Assembly: GCA_009801085.1 (NCBI GenBank)
Contig: VNWV01000006.1
Span: 992,001-1,056,000, forward strand
Length of the DNA stretch: 64,000 nucleotides
DNA from: Lasiodiplodia sp. COLG20
Lineage: Eukaryota > Ascomycota > Dothideomycetes > Botryosphaeriales > Botryosphaeriaceae
Direction of reading: 5' to 3'
Shown here: in pieces, positions 44,297 through 56,456 of the stretch
Position numbering within the stretch: the stretch's first letter is position 1
How the letters are laid out: each line of letters begins with the position of its first letter
Position numbers and translations under genes: made by a program
The notes under the pieces: model-generated
What the model saw: only the letters and a program-made list of their open reading frames with translations
Told to the model about the DNA's origin: nothing
The model's database searches: none

Positions 44297-46655
44297 TCAG
44301 AAGTCCGACCACTCGCTGTCGCTGCTCTTCTCCTTCATCGTCTCGACGTGGCTCTTGAACGTCTTGCTCATCTCCATGACGTGCCGGAAGTGCTCGACGC
44401 CCACGACCGTCTCGGCCTCGTCGTCGTGCTCCGGGTCCTCGAGCGCCTCAAACTCGGCGAGCGAGATGGCCGTCTGGAAGGCGTTGCGGATCTCTCTGCC
44501 GTTCCAGTCGACTTCGCCCATCTCGTCGTCGTCGAGCACGAAGCGCTCGGCCTCGTCGCTGACGCGCAGCTTGCCCTTCATCTCGCGCTTGAGCTTGTCG
44601 ACGAAGCTCTGCCAGATGACGCGGCGGCGCTCGCGGTCGAGCTTGTCGAAGCCGATGACGACGTGCACGCGCGACATGAAGGCCTCGTCGATGTGCTCGA
44701 CGCGGTTGGTCGTCAGGAACAGAATGCCGCCAAAGTACTCCATCTTGCGCAGGAAGGCGGCCACGACGCCGTTGCGCGCCAGGTCCGAGGCGCGGCGGCG
44801 CTCGAGGAAGATGTCGGCCTCGTCGATGAGCAGGATGGCCCGCCAGCGGTGCGCCAGGTCGAACCACATGGCGAGCTCCTTTTCGATCTTCTCCTCGTTG
44901 CGGCCCAGGTCGCCGATGGTCAGTGACAGCAGCGGCCGCCGCGTGCTGATGGCCGTCTTCTCCACCGTGTACGTCTTGCCCACGCCGGGCGGGCCGTGCA
45001 GCAGCACCACGACGCCCTCGCCCTTGTTCTTGATGAAGTCGGCCGACCACGACTGCTTGGTCGACACCTGCCGGTGCGAGAGCGCCCGGATGATGCGCAG
45101 GTTGTCCGCCCCGATGTTGGCGTCGGGCACGTACGACGGCGGGCCCATGGCGTGCATCTTGTCCACATGCACCGGCATCCACGTCTTGTGGTTCAGCGCG
45201 AACGCGAGCATCACCGGCGACACCAGGAAGAAGTGGTCGTCCGAGAGCATGTCCTGCGTCACCGCCGCCGGGTCGATGCCCACCGGCTGCATGTGCTTCG
45301 CCGAACTGTTCTTCTTGAGGCTCTTCTCCGTTGCGTAGTCGAGATAGTTGTCCCAGCTGAACTCCCACTGGTTCTCTGGCACCTTTTCGCGCCTCGGGAT
45401 GGCAGTCTCGGCGACGATGGGGCCCTCGTACTGCACGCCCGTTAGCACTTGCATCATCAAGCACGCGCTGCATCACTTACGTATTGCTTCGCCTTGTCCA
45501 TGAACTTGCCGTTGTACGACAGGTACGAGTGACCCTTCCACGAAATGTCGCAGGCCTTGGCGCCTCTCTTTTGGAACTTGGCCCTGCGCTCTCCTCCGTC
45601 CTGCTTGTCGAAGTACTCGCGCGGGTACACGGGCAGCTTCATCACCTCCTTCTCGCCCTCGAAGTACGGCACCTCGATGTCCAGCAGCGCGCGCCGCATG
45701 CGCGCCGTCTTCCACCGGTGGCCGAGGAACCAGACCTTGACCGTCCACTTCTGGTCCTCCTTGTTGTCCGACTTCTCGAGCTCGACGCTCTCGATGGCGC
45801 AGCCCAGCACCTCGTCGTCGTGCGTGCAGTACGACAGCGTGCCGGGCCGGAGCAGGTACCAGAGGTCCTCGAACGTCGTCGTGGGCTCGTCGCGCTTGAG
45901 GCGCCGGCGTGCCGGCAGCACGAGGCGCTCGACGTGCGGGTCGAGGAACTCGAGCAGGATGCGCAGGTGCTCGTACTTGACTGACAGGTCGTCCGGCTCC
46001 TGGTCCGGGTCCGTCACGCGGTCGAGCGCGAGCCGGTTCTTCAGGTCCCGCAGCTCGGTGATATAGTGCACGAGGGCGCAGTACGGTTCGTGGACAGTGA
46101 CGGTATCGCCCGTCAGATTTTGGCTTTTGCAACCAGTCAGCCATGCAGAAACTCTGGGGGCATGTGCGTGAATTACCTCGGGTAGAACTGGACGACCTCC
46201 CTGATGGCCTCGAGCAGCCAGGCCGAGTGGAGGACCATCCTCGTCTCGCCGATCTTGAGGATGCGCTTGTTCTCCAGCGTAGCCGGCTCCTTCTTCTTCT
46301 CCTTTTCCTCATCGTCGCTCAACAAACCCGGGGCCTTTGCCGCCTGAGCCGCCCAAGATTCGATGTTCTCATCCGCAAACTTCTCGCCCCACAGGCCGCC
46401 GTAGAATTTCGGCCTGTTGGATGCGACGTCGAGGGCGGTGATGATCTCGAAGACGGGCTCGCGCACGTCGACCTGGGCGCTGGGGTCCTGGGAGACCTGG
46501 AGGTCGAAGGGAGTGCCGTCCTGCTTGACATCGAAGTTTGGTCCATACTGATCCTCGCACTCAACCTTGTACCGAATCATGGCCTCCATCTGCTTGCGCA
46601 GGTCCGTCTCGCCGGCGCCGGCCGAGTCGATCTGGATGTTCTTGTTGTCCGCCAT
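44297..46655 (-). CDS. AAA+ ATPase with fungal N-terminal domain
   Basis: Single-AAA-module ATPase of a large, poorly understood fungal family with an N-terminal DUF7025-like region. Exons 46655-46177, 46123-45481 and 45430-44297 give 751 aa. The N-terminal half contains EPYCALVHYITELRDLKNRL, a block starting TTFEDLWYLLRPGTLSYC, and GHSYLSYNGKF. The AAA domain has Walker A GPPGVGKT near 520, Walker B ILLIDEADIF, and the second region of homology FLTTNRVEHIDEAFMSRVH with its arginine finger. The C-terminus is acidic (KSSDSEWSDF). Start taken at the ATG giving MADNKNIQIDS; no in-frame ATG was found upstream. No signal peptide or membrane segment was seen. Substrate unknown. Confidence 0.9.
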
Positions 46656-47345
46656 TGTGTACTCGGGAGAATAGTCTTTGCACTCTGCTTCAGCTTTGGC
46701 CTCTAGCACGTCGTGCGCTTCGTGTACTCACTTCTTCGACTGGCTGTGCTCGAGGTTTCGTTCAAGAGATGCGTGCTGCTTCCTGCTGGACGAAGCAATC
46801 AGGCAGCGCAGACCTATCGAGGGAAACCCCTATTGAGCTGCCATTTTATATGCCATGTCACTCCTGGGAGCCCCAACTGCTGACTCCCACCTCACCCCGC
46901 ATTTTGTGGGCCTCAGATAGGACCTGTCCAGGCAGAAGCGCGGGATGCCAAAAAGCTTGGCACCAGGCAGAAGGCCAAATCAGGTCGATCCGTAGCATCT
47001 TTGGTGATTCAATTCTCCGAGACATGGCCTCGTCAAGTGCGGGGCGAGAGGTGGTGGTACCTTGCGGGGGCCCGGATTAGGCAACATGCCCAACAAGGCA
47101 GTTTTCGAGTCACCACAGGGAACTTGCCGCGTGCGAGGCAGACTTTCCTGCAAGAGCCCGCCAATCAGCACCTGTCCTGATGCAAAAGATAGTGAATTGT
47201 CTCAGAATCTCACTCGTTGAATGGTGCCTGCTCGATTGTGGCTGGGACGACCCGTCACTTCTGCCTAGCGCTATGACCGAACCTTGCCGCCAACAAAAGC
47301 AAGAGCAGCCTCCCATCAACGTTCTTCCGCATACAAGGGGGCATC
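46656..47345. other. Intergenic, AAA ATPase promoter side
   Basis: 690 bases, no supportable gene. Confidence 0.45.
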
Positions 47346-47541
47346 GTAGCCAATGGCCAGCGTGGATTTGCTTTTTCCTCATGTCATGGGTAGCTGAAGC
47401 TATCGTCCGGACGAGAATGTCGAATTTAAAATCCTACATACACGTCCGGGCGAGAGCTTCAGCTCCCCGCACATAATATTTTTCTAAGAAAGAGCTGGGG
47501 CATAGTTACGCGTGGGGTCTTCACGCCAGCCTCCCGCTGCG
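47346..47541 (-). mobile_element. Hairpin MITE-like element, copy D (inverted relative to A)
   Basis: Degenerate ends GTAGCCAATGGCCAGC (47346-47361) and GCCAGCCTCCCGCTGC (47526-47541). The sequence between left end and hairpin (TGGATTTGCTTTTTCCTCA) matches the reverse complement of copy A's right part. The TATGCC(C/T)C block occurs on the minus strand (47497-47504). Core at 47393-47463. Non-coding. Confidence 0.68.
47393..47463. repeat. 71-bp hairpin core, copy D
   Basis: Arms of 21 bases pair with two mismatches. Relative to copy A the outer pair changed on both sides (GTTGAA to GCTGAA and TTCAAC to TTCAGC), so pairing is kept. Confidence 0.88.
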
Positions 47542-48140
47542 ATCCCCCCCTCTGTAATCTCGACCAAGGTACTGCTGCCACAGGCGTCCGCACCTGCTCT
47601 AGTCCTCTTTCGGCCTGGCGTCGCAGCCTAGCTCTGACGTGCTGTTCAAACCAACATGGACTGACTTGTCACGGAGGTTCCGCGACCAACCGCTAGCGCG
47701 ATGAATAACAGTACCTTAGAACAAGGGATCACTGCGGTCGTACGAATGATGTGATAATGATATGCTGTCTTTGGCGATCGACAGGCCTCTGAAACAGGAA
47801 AACGAATTAACACTTGCGGTCAGCTGTACACAACGTCCCCCTCTGATAAGAGACGGGCGATGACTCAGATTCTCGTGCTTATCCGAAGGCAAAGGGAAAG
47901 GTAGGAACACTTACATAAGCGATGCGCGTTCCCTTTGCCCAGGTCTGGAGCAATCGGACGGAGAAAGCATCGAGTGAAGGCCGAAGAGCAAAATAGCCTG
48001 TATTCATACTACAACCGCTCAGCTAACAAACAACATTCGCAAACATGATTTTCCCATTAACCCCGTACCGTGCCCAGCGCAACGCCATCCATCTTGATAT
48101 GTCGCAATGAAAAACGACTCAACTTTTATTTTCTCTTCTT
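47542..48140. other. Intergenic, RPA190 3' side
   Basis: 600 bases. A 16-base match (one mismatch) to the left-end region of copy A, GCTAGCGCGATGAATA, occurs at 47692-47707 and may be a fragment of the same element. No gene. Confidence 0.4.
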
Positions 48141-49033
48141 CTAAGCCACCGGCGTGAGAACATCGAAGGAGCCAGTGCCGACGTTGTTGAGCTTGCCGAC
48201 GACGATCCTGGCACTGGGGTTGTCCAAATTATCTACGTCCTCCTCCAGCACCGCGTCCTTTAGGAAGCCGACCGTGGTCTCGAAGCTCATCTTCATGAAC
48301 GGCGAGACGTTGCTCTTGAGACCGATGCGGTTAAAGGCCGTGTAGCCACCGCCTCTGGTCATCACGTCGGCGATGAGGTTGAGATGTCTGTTGTCGACCG
48401 AGATACCGTGACCGCCGAAGACGGCCGACATTTCCCTGACGATGCTCGCGCGCGCAGCCTCCACGCCGTAGAGGCGGAGGATTTGGGCAATGTCGTTGGT
48501 GTACATCTTATGCGGATCGTGCACGTCTTGGTAGTCGCGGAGCGCAATCATGTTGGATCCGTCCACCAGCACCACGTTCTTGTCCACGTTGCCAACCTTC
48601 TCCTGCGTTGCCAAACAGGCCTTGATGCCCGGGATGGCTTGGATAACTGCATCCTTGCAGGCGGTTTCAACGAGGTTGAGCATCAGAAGCTTGGCGGTTG
48701 CGACGGGGTACTCAAACACGACTTCGCACCACTGGCCCTTCTTGTCGTCAAACTTGTACGACGTCAAGTCGTCAACCTTTGCCAGCACCCTCTGTTCCCT
48801 CTCGATAGCAGCAACCTTGCTAATCTTGCGCGGCTTGAATGCAGATTCGCCGTCCGAGTCGTCATCAGGGGTCTGCCCGGGCTTGGGGCTGCCGCCGTAC
48901 GTTTCGTCCTCATCCATGGGCTCGGGGGTGGCGTCCCTACGGCGGCCTTCGGCTGCAATCGCCTCCTCTTCATCGTCGGGGTTCTCGTATGAGGTGGCCA
49001 TCTGGCGGTTGGCCTTTTGCTTGTCGTTGGTGG

Positions 49034-49064
<31 letters not shown>

Positions 49065-52000
49065 CTCGTCATCGTCGACTCCATCTCCCTCGTCCGCCTC
49101 CTCTCCCTCGGCTTGAGGGCGACCCTGGTGCTGCTTCACCGTCCGGGAAGACTTGCCGACCTCGGGCAGCGCATCCGACTTCGAGGCAGTCTTGAGCGTC
49201 TTCTCTTGGCCCTTCTTCTTGATGAGATCCCGAACGAGCTTCCCCAAGCGGTGGAGGAACTTGGTCTCGATTGCACGTTCGACGTCCCTGACGGTGATGG
49301 CGTACTCCTGGCAGTATTCTTTGGCGGGGAAGAAATTCAAGCGGATCCTGTAGATCTTCGCCTGAGAGTACGCGACGCCGCGACTAATCGTTTCGCTCAC
49401 GGTCACGTCGTCGACGATCTGAGCGAGCGACAGGCGGCTGATTCCCTTGGCGAAGCGTTCGCTCTCCTCCTTGGTGACCTCATCGTTCACGTACAGCGTC
49501 ATGCTCGGCGTCGAAATGGCAGCCGAAGCCGTCATGACGATTTCGCGGAGACGGGGAATACCGAGCGTGACGTTCTTCGCCGAGTGACCGGCCAAATGGA
49601 AAGTGTTGAGCGTCATCTGAGTGGATGGCTCGCCGATGGACTGGCCCGCAACCACTCCGACGGCTTCACCCGGCTCGATCAGGGACTTCAGATACTTGAT
49701 GTCGAGCAGGGCGTTGAACGTCTTCTTGGACAGTCCGGTCTCGATGTTTTGCTTCTTGTCCTTGATGAGCTTATCGGGATTGTCGTCGAGGTACTTCTTC
49801 TTCGCCTGGAAGAAGCTCTCCGAAGTGACCGCCCAGCGGCTGGGGTTCCAATGGGCGAGCGCGGGATCCATGCAGCCGAGGTCTCCAGTCTTGCGGTACT
49901 TTTTCGAGGCGGCCTTGTTCCACTCGCTCGCCTCCTCATTCTGCAGCTTCGACAGCTGTCCTCTGACGTCCATGGACTCGAAGACGGACTTGAAGTTCTC
50001 GGCAGAGAAACGGAAGTCGTTGAGGTACCGCACCCGGGTAGGATCCAAGCCGTCCTCGCCGTAGAGGAACTGGATCATCGAGCCGTCCGAGTCGCGCACG
50101 GTAGTATCGTAGTGGACCTTGAGGCCCTCCATACCCTTGATCAGACAGCGTTGCAGGTAACCGGAACGGGAAGTCTTGACGGCGGTGTCGATCAGACCCT
50201 CACGACCGGCCATGGTGTGGAAGTAGTATTCCTGGGGTCTGATACCGGTCAAGAAACGGTCGACGACGTAGCCGCCTGCCCTGACGCTCGACTCGAACGG
50301 CTTGAAGCACGGCAGCGTCTTGCCGCTGACCATGACGGGCACACGCCTACCTTCCAGGACCTGCTGGCCGAGATTGCAGGAAATCAGGTTGGCGTTGACC
50401 GGACTACCCTTGGCACCGGTACCCGTCATACGCTGCATCTGGTTCGCCGGGAACTGCCTGATCAGGTGGTTCGGCAGGCAGGCCGACGTGACTGCTGACG
50501 AAACCTTGCCGGAAGCAGCATTGGTGAGCTGGTCAAGACCGTGCTGCTTCGAGTCATCGCGGAGCACGGTTTCCAAGCGCCTCAAAAGTTCGGGGTTGTC
50601 AGATCGAAGTTTGCCACCGCTGTTCAGAGAGACATATTTCGACGCGACTTCGAGGCCCACCGTCTCCGCGGCCTGTAGCGCCTCTCTCCTAGCCTGTTCA
50701 CCTTCGGCGGTGAGGATCAGATCTTCCACACCGCACGAGTGCGCCCACATGTGAAGCAATTTCTATACGCCTTGTCAGCAAAAGTATTCGGGGTCGCGAT
50801 CGGTGCGAACGTACCGTGAGCAACCTTCCCAGGGCACTCAACACGCGGCCAGCAGCGGTATGACCGTAGGCCTCGTAGACCGCGTTGACCAAACCGCCGC
50901 CAGCAGGTCCAATCTGCTTCTTGTCCAAGATGCCCGTGAGCAGCTCGCCGTCCTTGAAGAGCACGTTGCCTTCTTCGGAGCCCTTGCCCCATCGGTCCGC
51001 CGCGGTCTGAGACTTTGAGGTGAATGTGAGGGGCCCGTGAGACTCTGGCTTGATGTTTTTCAAAAGGGTCGTGATGACCTGCTTGCCGGTCCAGAGAGGG
51101 CGGGGCTTCCAAACGGCCGGAGGAACGGTGAGGAGCCTGCCCGAGGTCGTGTGGTTGTCTTCGGGCCTCAAGCCGGCATAGATTAGATTCTGGTAGTCAC
51201 CCTTGCTGAAAAAGGTGTCCCTGGAGCACAGGAGGACGCAAATCGTGATGTGATCCTGAATGAGACCGCGCAGCGGTGCTCCCGCCGTTGCGGAGAGGTA
51301 CTGGTGATCGGCATCTGCGATCATGGCGGCCTCGGCGCGAGCGAGCTCGTTCTGGGGAAAGTGCATGTTCATCTCGTCACCGTCGAAATCCGCATTGTAG
51401 GTGTTGCAGTTGGCGTAGTGCATGCGAATCGTGCGCTCTCCAGGCAAGACGCGCGCTCTGTGAACCATCATGGACGGCTTGTGCAGGGTCGGTTGTCTGT
51501 TCATGATAACGACGTCGCCGTTGTTGAGATGCCTATAAACCTTTTTGTTCCTCGCCCCGGAGAAGCTGGCGCCAGATGAAGGCGCGAGCAGCTGGTTGGC
51601 GATGGCGACGCGCTCTTCGTAGTTCTTCTTAGCGAGGAGTGTAACGCTGCCGTTCTCATCTTCCACGGCGACGGCACCCGGCCACTTGTCGGGGCCGTTC
51701 AGAACGGCCTCTTTCAACTCGTCAAAGTTGTGGCTCGTGACTGGCTCGGGATAGTGCAGCTTCTTCGCAAAGACCGGCGGAACGCCAATCTCGTTGGAAT
51801 TCAGGTTGGGATCGGGACTGATGACCGATCGAGCCGCGAAATTGACACGCTTGCCCATCATGTGCTTACGGAACAAACCCTCCTTCTTTTCGAGCTTCTG
51901 CTTGATGCCATCCTCGTTCCTCTTGCCAGCGGCACCCTGCGTGGGGTTACGATCGCGGTCGATCAGCGAGTTGGTGGCGTCTTGGAGTCCGATGATGGCG

Positions 52001-53395
52001 TCCTGAAACGAGTCGTACGTCCTCGCCGGTCGTCCTTGCAGGCCAGAGCCGCTCTTGATCTCCTGCACGATCTGGTTGATCGTGTCGCAAGCGGACAGGA
52101 TCCCCTTGTAGAGCGAGTTGACGGAAGCTTCAGCGATCGAGTCTCCCGTCTTAGCCTCTGGTCTGAATTTGTTCGGTGGCACGATCAAGGCCTTGATGAA
52201 GAACATCTCGGCGCTGACCTTCCCACCCTTCCTGCGCGAACGCGGACCGTAGACGTGCGACAGGACGTCCTGCTCTTTTTGGAACAGCCGCTCGAGGCTG
52301 TATAGGACCTCCGAAGAGCTGACGTAGGCCTGGCCTTCGACATCTTCTTCGGCATTTTGCTTCTTCTTCGTCGCGGTCGTGGACGCATCAGCGATCAGGC
52401 CTCCAGCAATCTCCTCGTCCGCGTCGAGCGACTCGCCCTCAGACTCCTCTTCCATGTCGGCGACGCCCTCGTCGACGTCCATGCGATCGGAGCCGTCCTT
52501 ATTCTTGGCGGTCTTCAACGCCCGTCTCCTGGCGACTTCTTCGACGATCGGCGCGGCGGTCTTGATGCCCTTTTGTATCATCGCACTCTTGTCCTTATTG
52601 CTGAGGGCTTTTTTGAAAATCTTGACATAGCGGTCCTTTCGGAACTGAGGCGAGATGCCGCCGCAGTTGCCGCACTTACGCGCCTTGTTGATGTCAGTAA
52701 GGAAGTCCTTGATGATGTACCTCCGTTCCTCAGCGACCGCCTCGGCTCGTTTCTGCGACCACTCGGACTTTTTGCGAATGCCAGCATCCTTCAGGGCACG
52801 CTTGACGTAGGCCTCGCGCTTTTGGATAATGTCCTGCGCGTCGGCATCGCTATCCTCGGACTCAACGTCCTCGCCCTCCTCTTTCGACCCCTTCACATTC
52901 GGAGCCTCGACCATCTCGAGCTCTGCGGCCTCCTTCAAAAGTCCGTGGTGGACCAAGCGCAGCTTGCAAGAGTAGAGGTGCGTGGTCACTTTCGACATTT
53001 TGAAACCGTGGCAGTACTGGCACTGTGCGCGGAGGAGGCGGAGCAATTGGTCCATGAATGTAGGATGGTAGACGGGGACAGGCAAGTCTATATGGCCGGT
53101 GTGTCCAGGGCAACGGAACTCGTCCAAATTGCAAGTCGCGCAAGGCGAGCCCATCGCGGCTCCCAGCGCCAAGTCGTGCAGTCCATTGGGGACCGGGTGG
53201 CCCAATGTGTCCTGGAACCTACGTTAGAGTCGTTCAGCAGGCTGCTTCTGGAGATCGACTCACAAACGTGACCGCGGCCGTGATACGCTTGACCGACAAG
53301 CTCTTAATCTCGTCGGCGCTCAAAACCCCGAACTCGACGCCCTTGATAGCGCTCGAGACGGGGTCGGCGATGTTCATTCCCGCGTTACGCGCCAT
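48141..53395 (-). CDS. RPA190: RNA polymerase I largest subunit (RPA190/RPA1)
   Basis: Catalytic largest subunit of nucleolar RNA polymerase I, which makes the 35S rRNA precursor. Exons 53395-53264, 53211-50815 and 50762-48141 give 1716 aa, the expected size. Visible: N-terminal clamp zinc site (C68xxC71, C78, H81 in PCATCNLDEFRCPGHTGH), second cysteines in CQYCHGFK and CGNCGG, the Mg-binding loop NADFDGDEMNMHFP near residue 650 with all three Asp, bridge-helix and trigger-loop region (GQSIGEPSTQMTLNTFHLAG), and the long acidic jaw insertion typical of Pol I (DEDGDDDDDDDD). The C-terminus ends NNVGTGSFDVLTPVA. Introns of 52 bp lie after codon 44 and near the middle. Start is the MARNAGMNIADPVSSAIKG Met, in a divergent 277-bp promoter with PRP3. 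Complete, no anomalies. Confidence 0.97.
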
Positions 53396-53672
53396 GATTG
53401 AGGTGTGAGCAGCAGGGGGTGGGCGGCGCGGCGAGATCGCGCATGAAGGGTTGGAAAGTTCGCGCGCGACGGCAAAGTGAAGGCGCGGTGGAGGTGCTGC
53501 CAAAAATTTGGGCCGGCGCTTTGCCGGAAGATCTGCATCTGCCGTGCCCATCGCGACCGCCACGCTCACCGCCCAGGCACCAGCGCTGCTGCTCCAGCGT
53601 CACCTCCAGAATTTCCGTTCCTTCGAACTTCGACCCCAACCTCCTCCGAGCTTCAGACCGACGCCCGCCGCG
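53396..53672. promoter_or_regulatory. Divergent promoter RPA190 / PRP3, 277 bp
   Basis: The two ATGs are 277 bases apart on opposite strands, leaving room for one shared promoter only. GC-rich, no TATA box, with a CT-rich leader toward PRP3. Co-regulation of rRNA synthesis and splicing-factor expression is inference. Confidence 0.6.
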
Positions 53673-55479
53673 ATGACAGGGAAGCGACCCTATCCGGACG
53701 ATGCCTACGGCGGCGACCACAAGCGCTCGCGCTCGAACAACGCTTCGCCAGCGCCGCCCGCGAACGGAGCTGGCGCGAAGCCCGACATCTCCAAGGCCAT
53801 CGCTGAAGCTCGCGCTCGCGCAGCCGCCGTAAAGGCCAAGCTCCAAGCGCAGAATGGCGGCTCCGCGTCCCCGTCTCCCTCGCCAGCTCCAGGCACTCCG
53901 GCAGCGGCCTCACCTCCGGCGCCGAGCGCCGCAGAGGCTGCGCGTCAGAAGATCGAACAGATGAAGGCCCGCGTAGCTGCCGCTACCAAGAAAGTCTCCA
54001 ACCCGACGCCGCAGGCCACGGAATTCGAAGATGCGTCGTCACGTGCTAGGGGAGGATTGAACATCGGCCTGCATCCCGCTTTGCTGGGCGACGCTGGGTC
54101 GGGAGGAGCGAAGGGGAAGCAGGCCATCCAGCCGAAGTTTGCCACGACAATGGCCAACCGGCGGACGGAATCGCCGGTGCAGAAGGACAAGAAGCAGCTG
54201 GACCTGTCGGGGCCGAACTTGGAAGAGCTGAAGAAGAATCCCTACTACGACCCCAACGTCGGAGGCGCCACCGCCAAGGGCAGGCAATCCAAGCAGCTCG
54301 TTTTCAACCAAAAGGGCAAGTTCATCCAGCAGGCCAATGCTCTGCGGAGACAGGCGGCGCTCGAACAGATGAAGAAGAGGATCGCGGAGCAAGCAAAAAA
54401 GGTCGGCCTCGACGAGGCCAGCGACAAAAACTACCTGGTACCAGCTCCGCCCGAGGTAGAATGGTGGGACGAGGGATTGGTCGGCTCGGACTACAACTTA
54501 GAAAACGCCAAGCTGGAAGGCTCCGACTCCATCGTCACGATATACGTGCAACACCCGGTGCTCCTCGAGCCGCCGCAGGACAGGAAGAATCCCGGCCTCA
54601 AGCCGCTACCCCTCACGAAAAAGGAGCAGGGGAAGCTCCGCCGTCAACGGCGCATGGCAGAGCACAAGGAACAACAGGCCAAGATCCGCCTGGGACTGGA
54701 ACCACCGCCCCCACCGAAGGTCAAGAAGAGCAATGTAAGTCAGACCTCCCTCGTCGATAGCGATGAATTGCTAACGCTCCGTGTGTGCAGTTGATGCGCG
54801 TCTTAGGCGAGCAGGCGGTCAAGGACCCGACGGCAGTCGAGGCTCGCGTGAATCGTGAGATAGCAGAGCGCGCGGCAAAGCACGAGCAGGACAACGAGGC
54901 GCGCAAGCTCACCAAGGAGCAACGGCACGAGAAGTTAGCAGCTAATCAAGAAGCTGACGCAGCCAAGGGTGTAAGTTTTCTTGCAACTTCCTCGCGCTCG
55001 ACGATAATAACGGGTTGTTACAGATCATCATGTGTGTGTTCAAGGTCGACAATCTCTGTTTCGGCAAGCACAGATACCAAATCGACGTAAACGCCAAGCA
55101 GAGCAAGCTGACGGGTATCGTGATCTTGAATCCGAAGTTCAACCTAATCATCGTCGAGGGCGGTGCATACTCGACGAGGTTCTACAAAAAGCTGATGCTA
55201 AACCGGATCAAATGGCACGAGACCGCGATGCCACAGAGCGTTCGCGAAGGGAACAGGGAAGCGGAAGCATCGTGGCTGCAGTCGGTGGATGAGAATGGAG
55301 AGCTCAAGGATTTGAGCTACAACAAGTGCACATTGATATGGGAGGGTGAGGAAAGGGACCGAGCGTTCAAGAAGTGGTTTGGACTGAAGGTGTGTGAGAC
55401 GGACGCCGAGGCGAAGGATGCGTTGACGAGGTCAAAGATGGAGAACATGTGGACTCTGGCAAAGACTTACCAGGAGTAG
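53673..55479 (+). CDS. PRP3: U4/U6 snRNP splicing factor Prp3
   Basis: Component of the U4/U6.U5 tri-snRNP that binds U4/U6 RNA and stabilises it before spliceosome activation. Exons 53673-54734, 54791-54970 and 55024-55479 give 565 aa. Order: disordered Ala/Ser/Pro-rich N-terminus with KRSRS nuclear signal; Prp3 domain (NPYYDPNV... KGKFIQQANALRRQAALEQMKKRIAEQ; WWDEGLVGSDY; VYVQHP-like IVTIYVQHPVLLEPP; LTKKEQGKLRRQRRMAEHKE); and a C-terminal DUF1115 ferredoxin-like domain (NPKFNLIIVEGGAYSTRFYKKLMLNRIKW ... NKCTLIWEGEERDRAFKKW). Both introns are in phase 0. The 53673 ATG is the first Met in frame after a CT-rich leader. Confidence 0.96.
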
Positions 55480-56456
55480 GATTTTGCAGGAGAGGAGGTT
55501 AAAACTCCGGCATTGAGCGGAGTTCAAAGAGTTGTAAGGAGGTAGAGATATGGGGCTTAACGATGAATACGGTGGTATGCGCGATTGGCAACATCACGCA
55601 GAAATCATTTCGATCGGTCGGACTTGACTGATCTTTCCTGAGTCAACGACACTTATTTCCTTACGAGTTGAAGTGTTCATGTGAATGGACCATAATGCAT
55701 TCCGATGGTCCATTGACGTGTGTTTCACCTAAGCACGCATGCCACTAATAAAGATTAAACTCAAGCCAACTTATCGTGTCAAAAATACCCACCACTAGCA
55801 CGTCGAAACACAACCCGTGCAGGTCAATGTTATTGTATCCAAGCTGTCGAGTCAGACGAACGACGACATTTTACTATTTCCAGTACTGACTAGTTGTACT
55901 ACATTACCTTTATCTGTAGCTACTACTGTAGCGATGAATAAGCTTGCTTAATTTCGTCAGTTTCGTTTCCGCCCATTTCCTCTGTGAACTTCATCGCTCT
56001 CCTGATCGGTAGTATTAGTAGAATTGATCAATTAATCTACCACAATGATGAGTTCCTTCGCTAATAATTAAGTATAATTATTCCTGATGATATCGAGCTT
56101 CTAGATACGTATTACAAATAATAATACAAATTTTCGCGCCAAGACATAGACTTGCAAAGCCCGAAGAGTTGGGCTTCTTCAAATGATGATTAGGTCTATA
56201 ACAAGATGGGTTGCACCTTGGATTTACCCCTCTAAAACGTCATGGAATATGGTGATGACTCAAGCTTGTTGGGAAATTCAAAGTGTTGCCATGGTGACGC
56301 TCCATGGGCATACAGTCCTCATTGCATTCTTTTCTATTAGTAGATTCAATTTGGGACGTGCTCGTCTCCTAACCCAAACTCCTTGCTACGGATATGCCCA
56401 TTCCATCGGGCTAGCATGGCTTTTCATACCGATTCTACCGTTTTATTTTCGAACCC
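55480..56456. other. AT-rich gene-free patch between convergent genes
   Basis: Nearly 1 kb between the PRP3 and RAD3 stop codons. From about 55600 to 56240 it is AT-rich with many TA steps and no open frame, in contrast to the GC-rich genes on both sides. Resembles mutated relic sequence. Confidence 0.55.

Noticed and set aside
49017..50498. Long open frame antisense to RPA190
   Set aside because: Composition artefact over a conserved exon; no ATG-led conserved protein.
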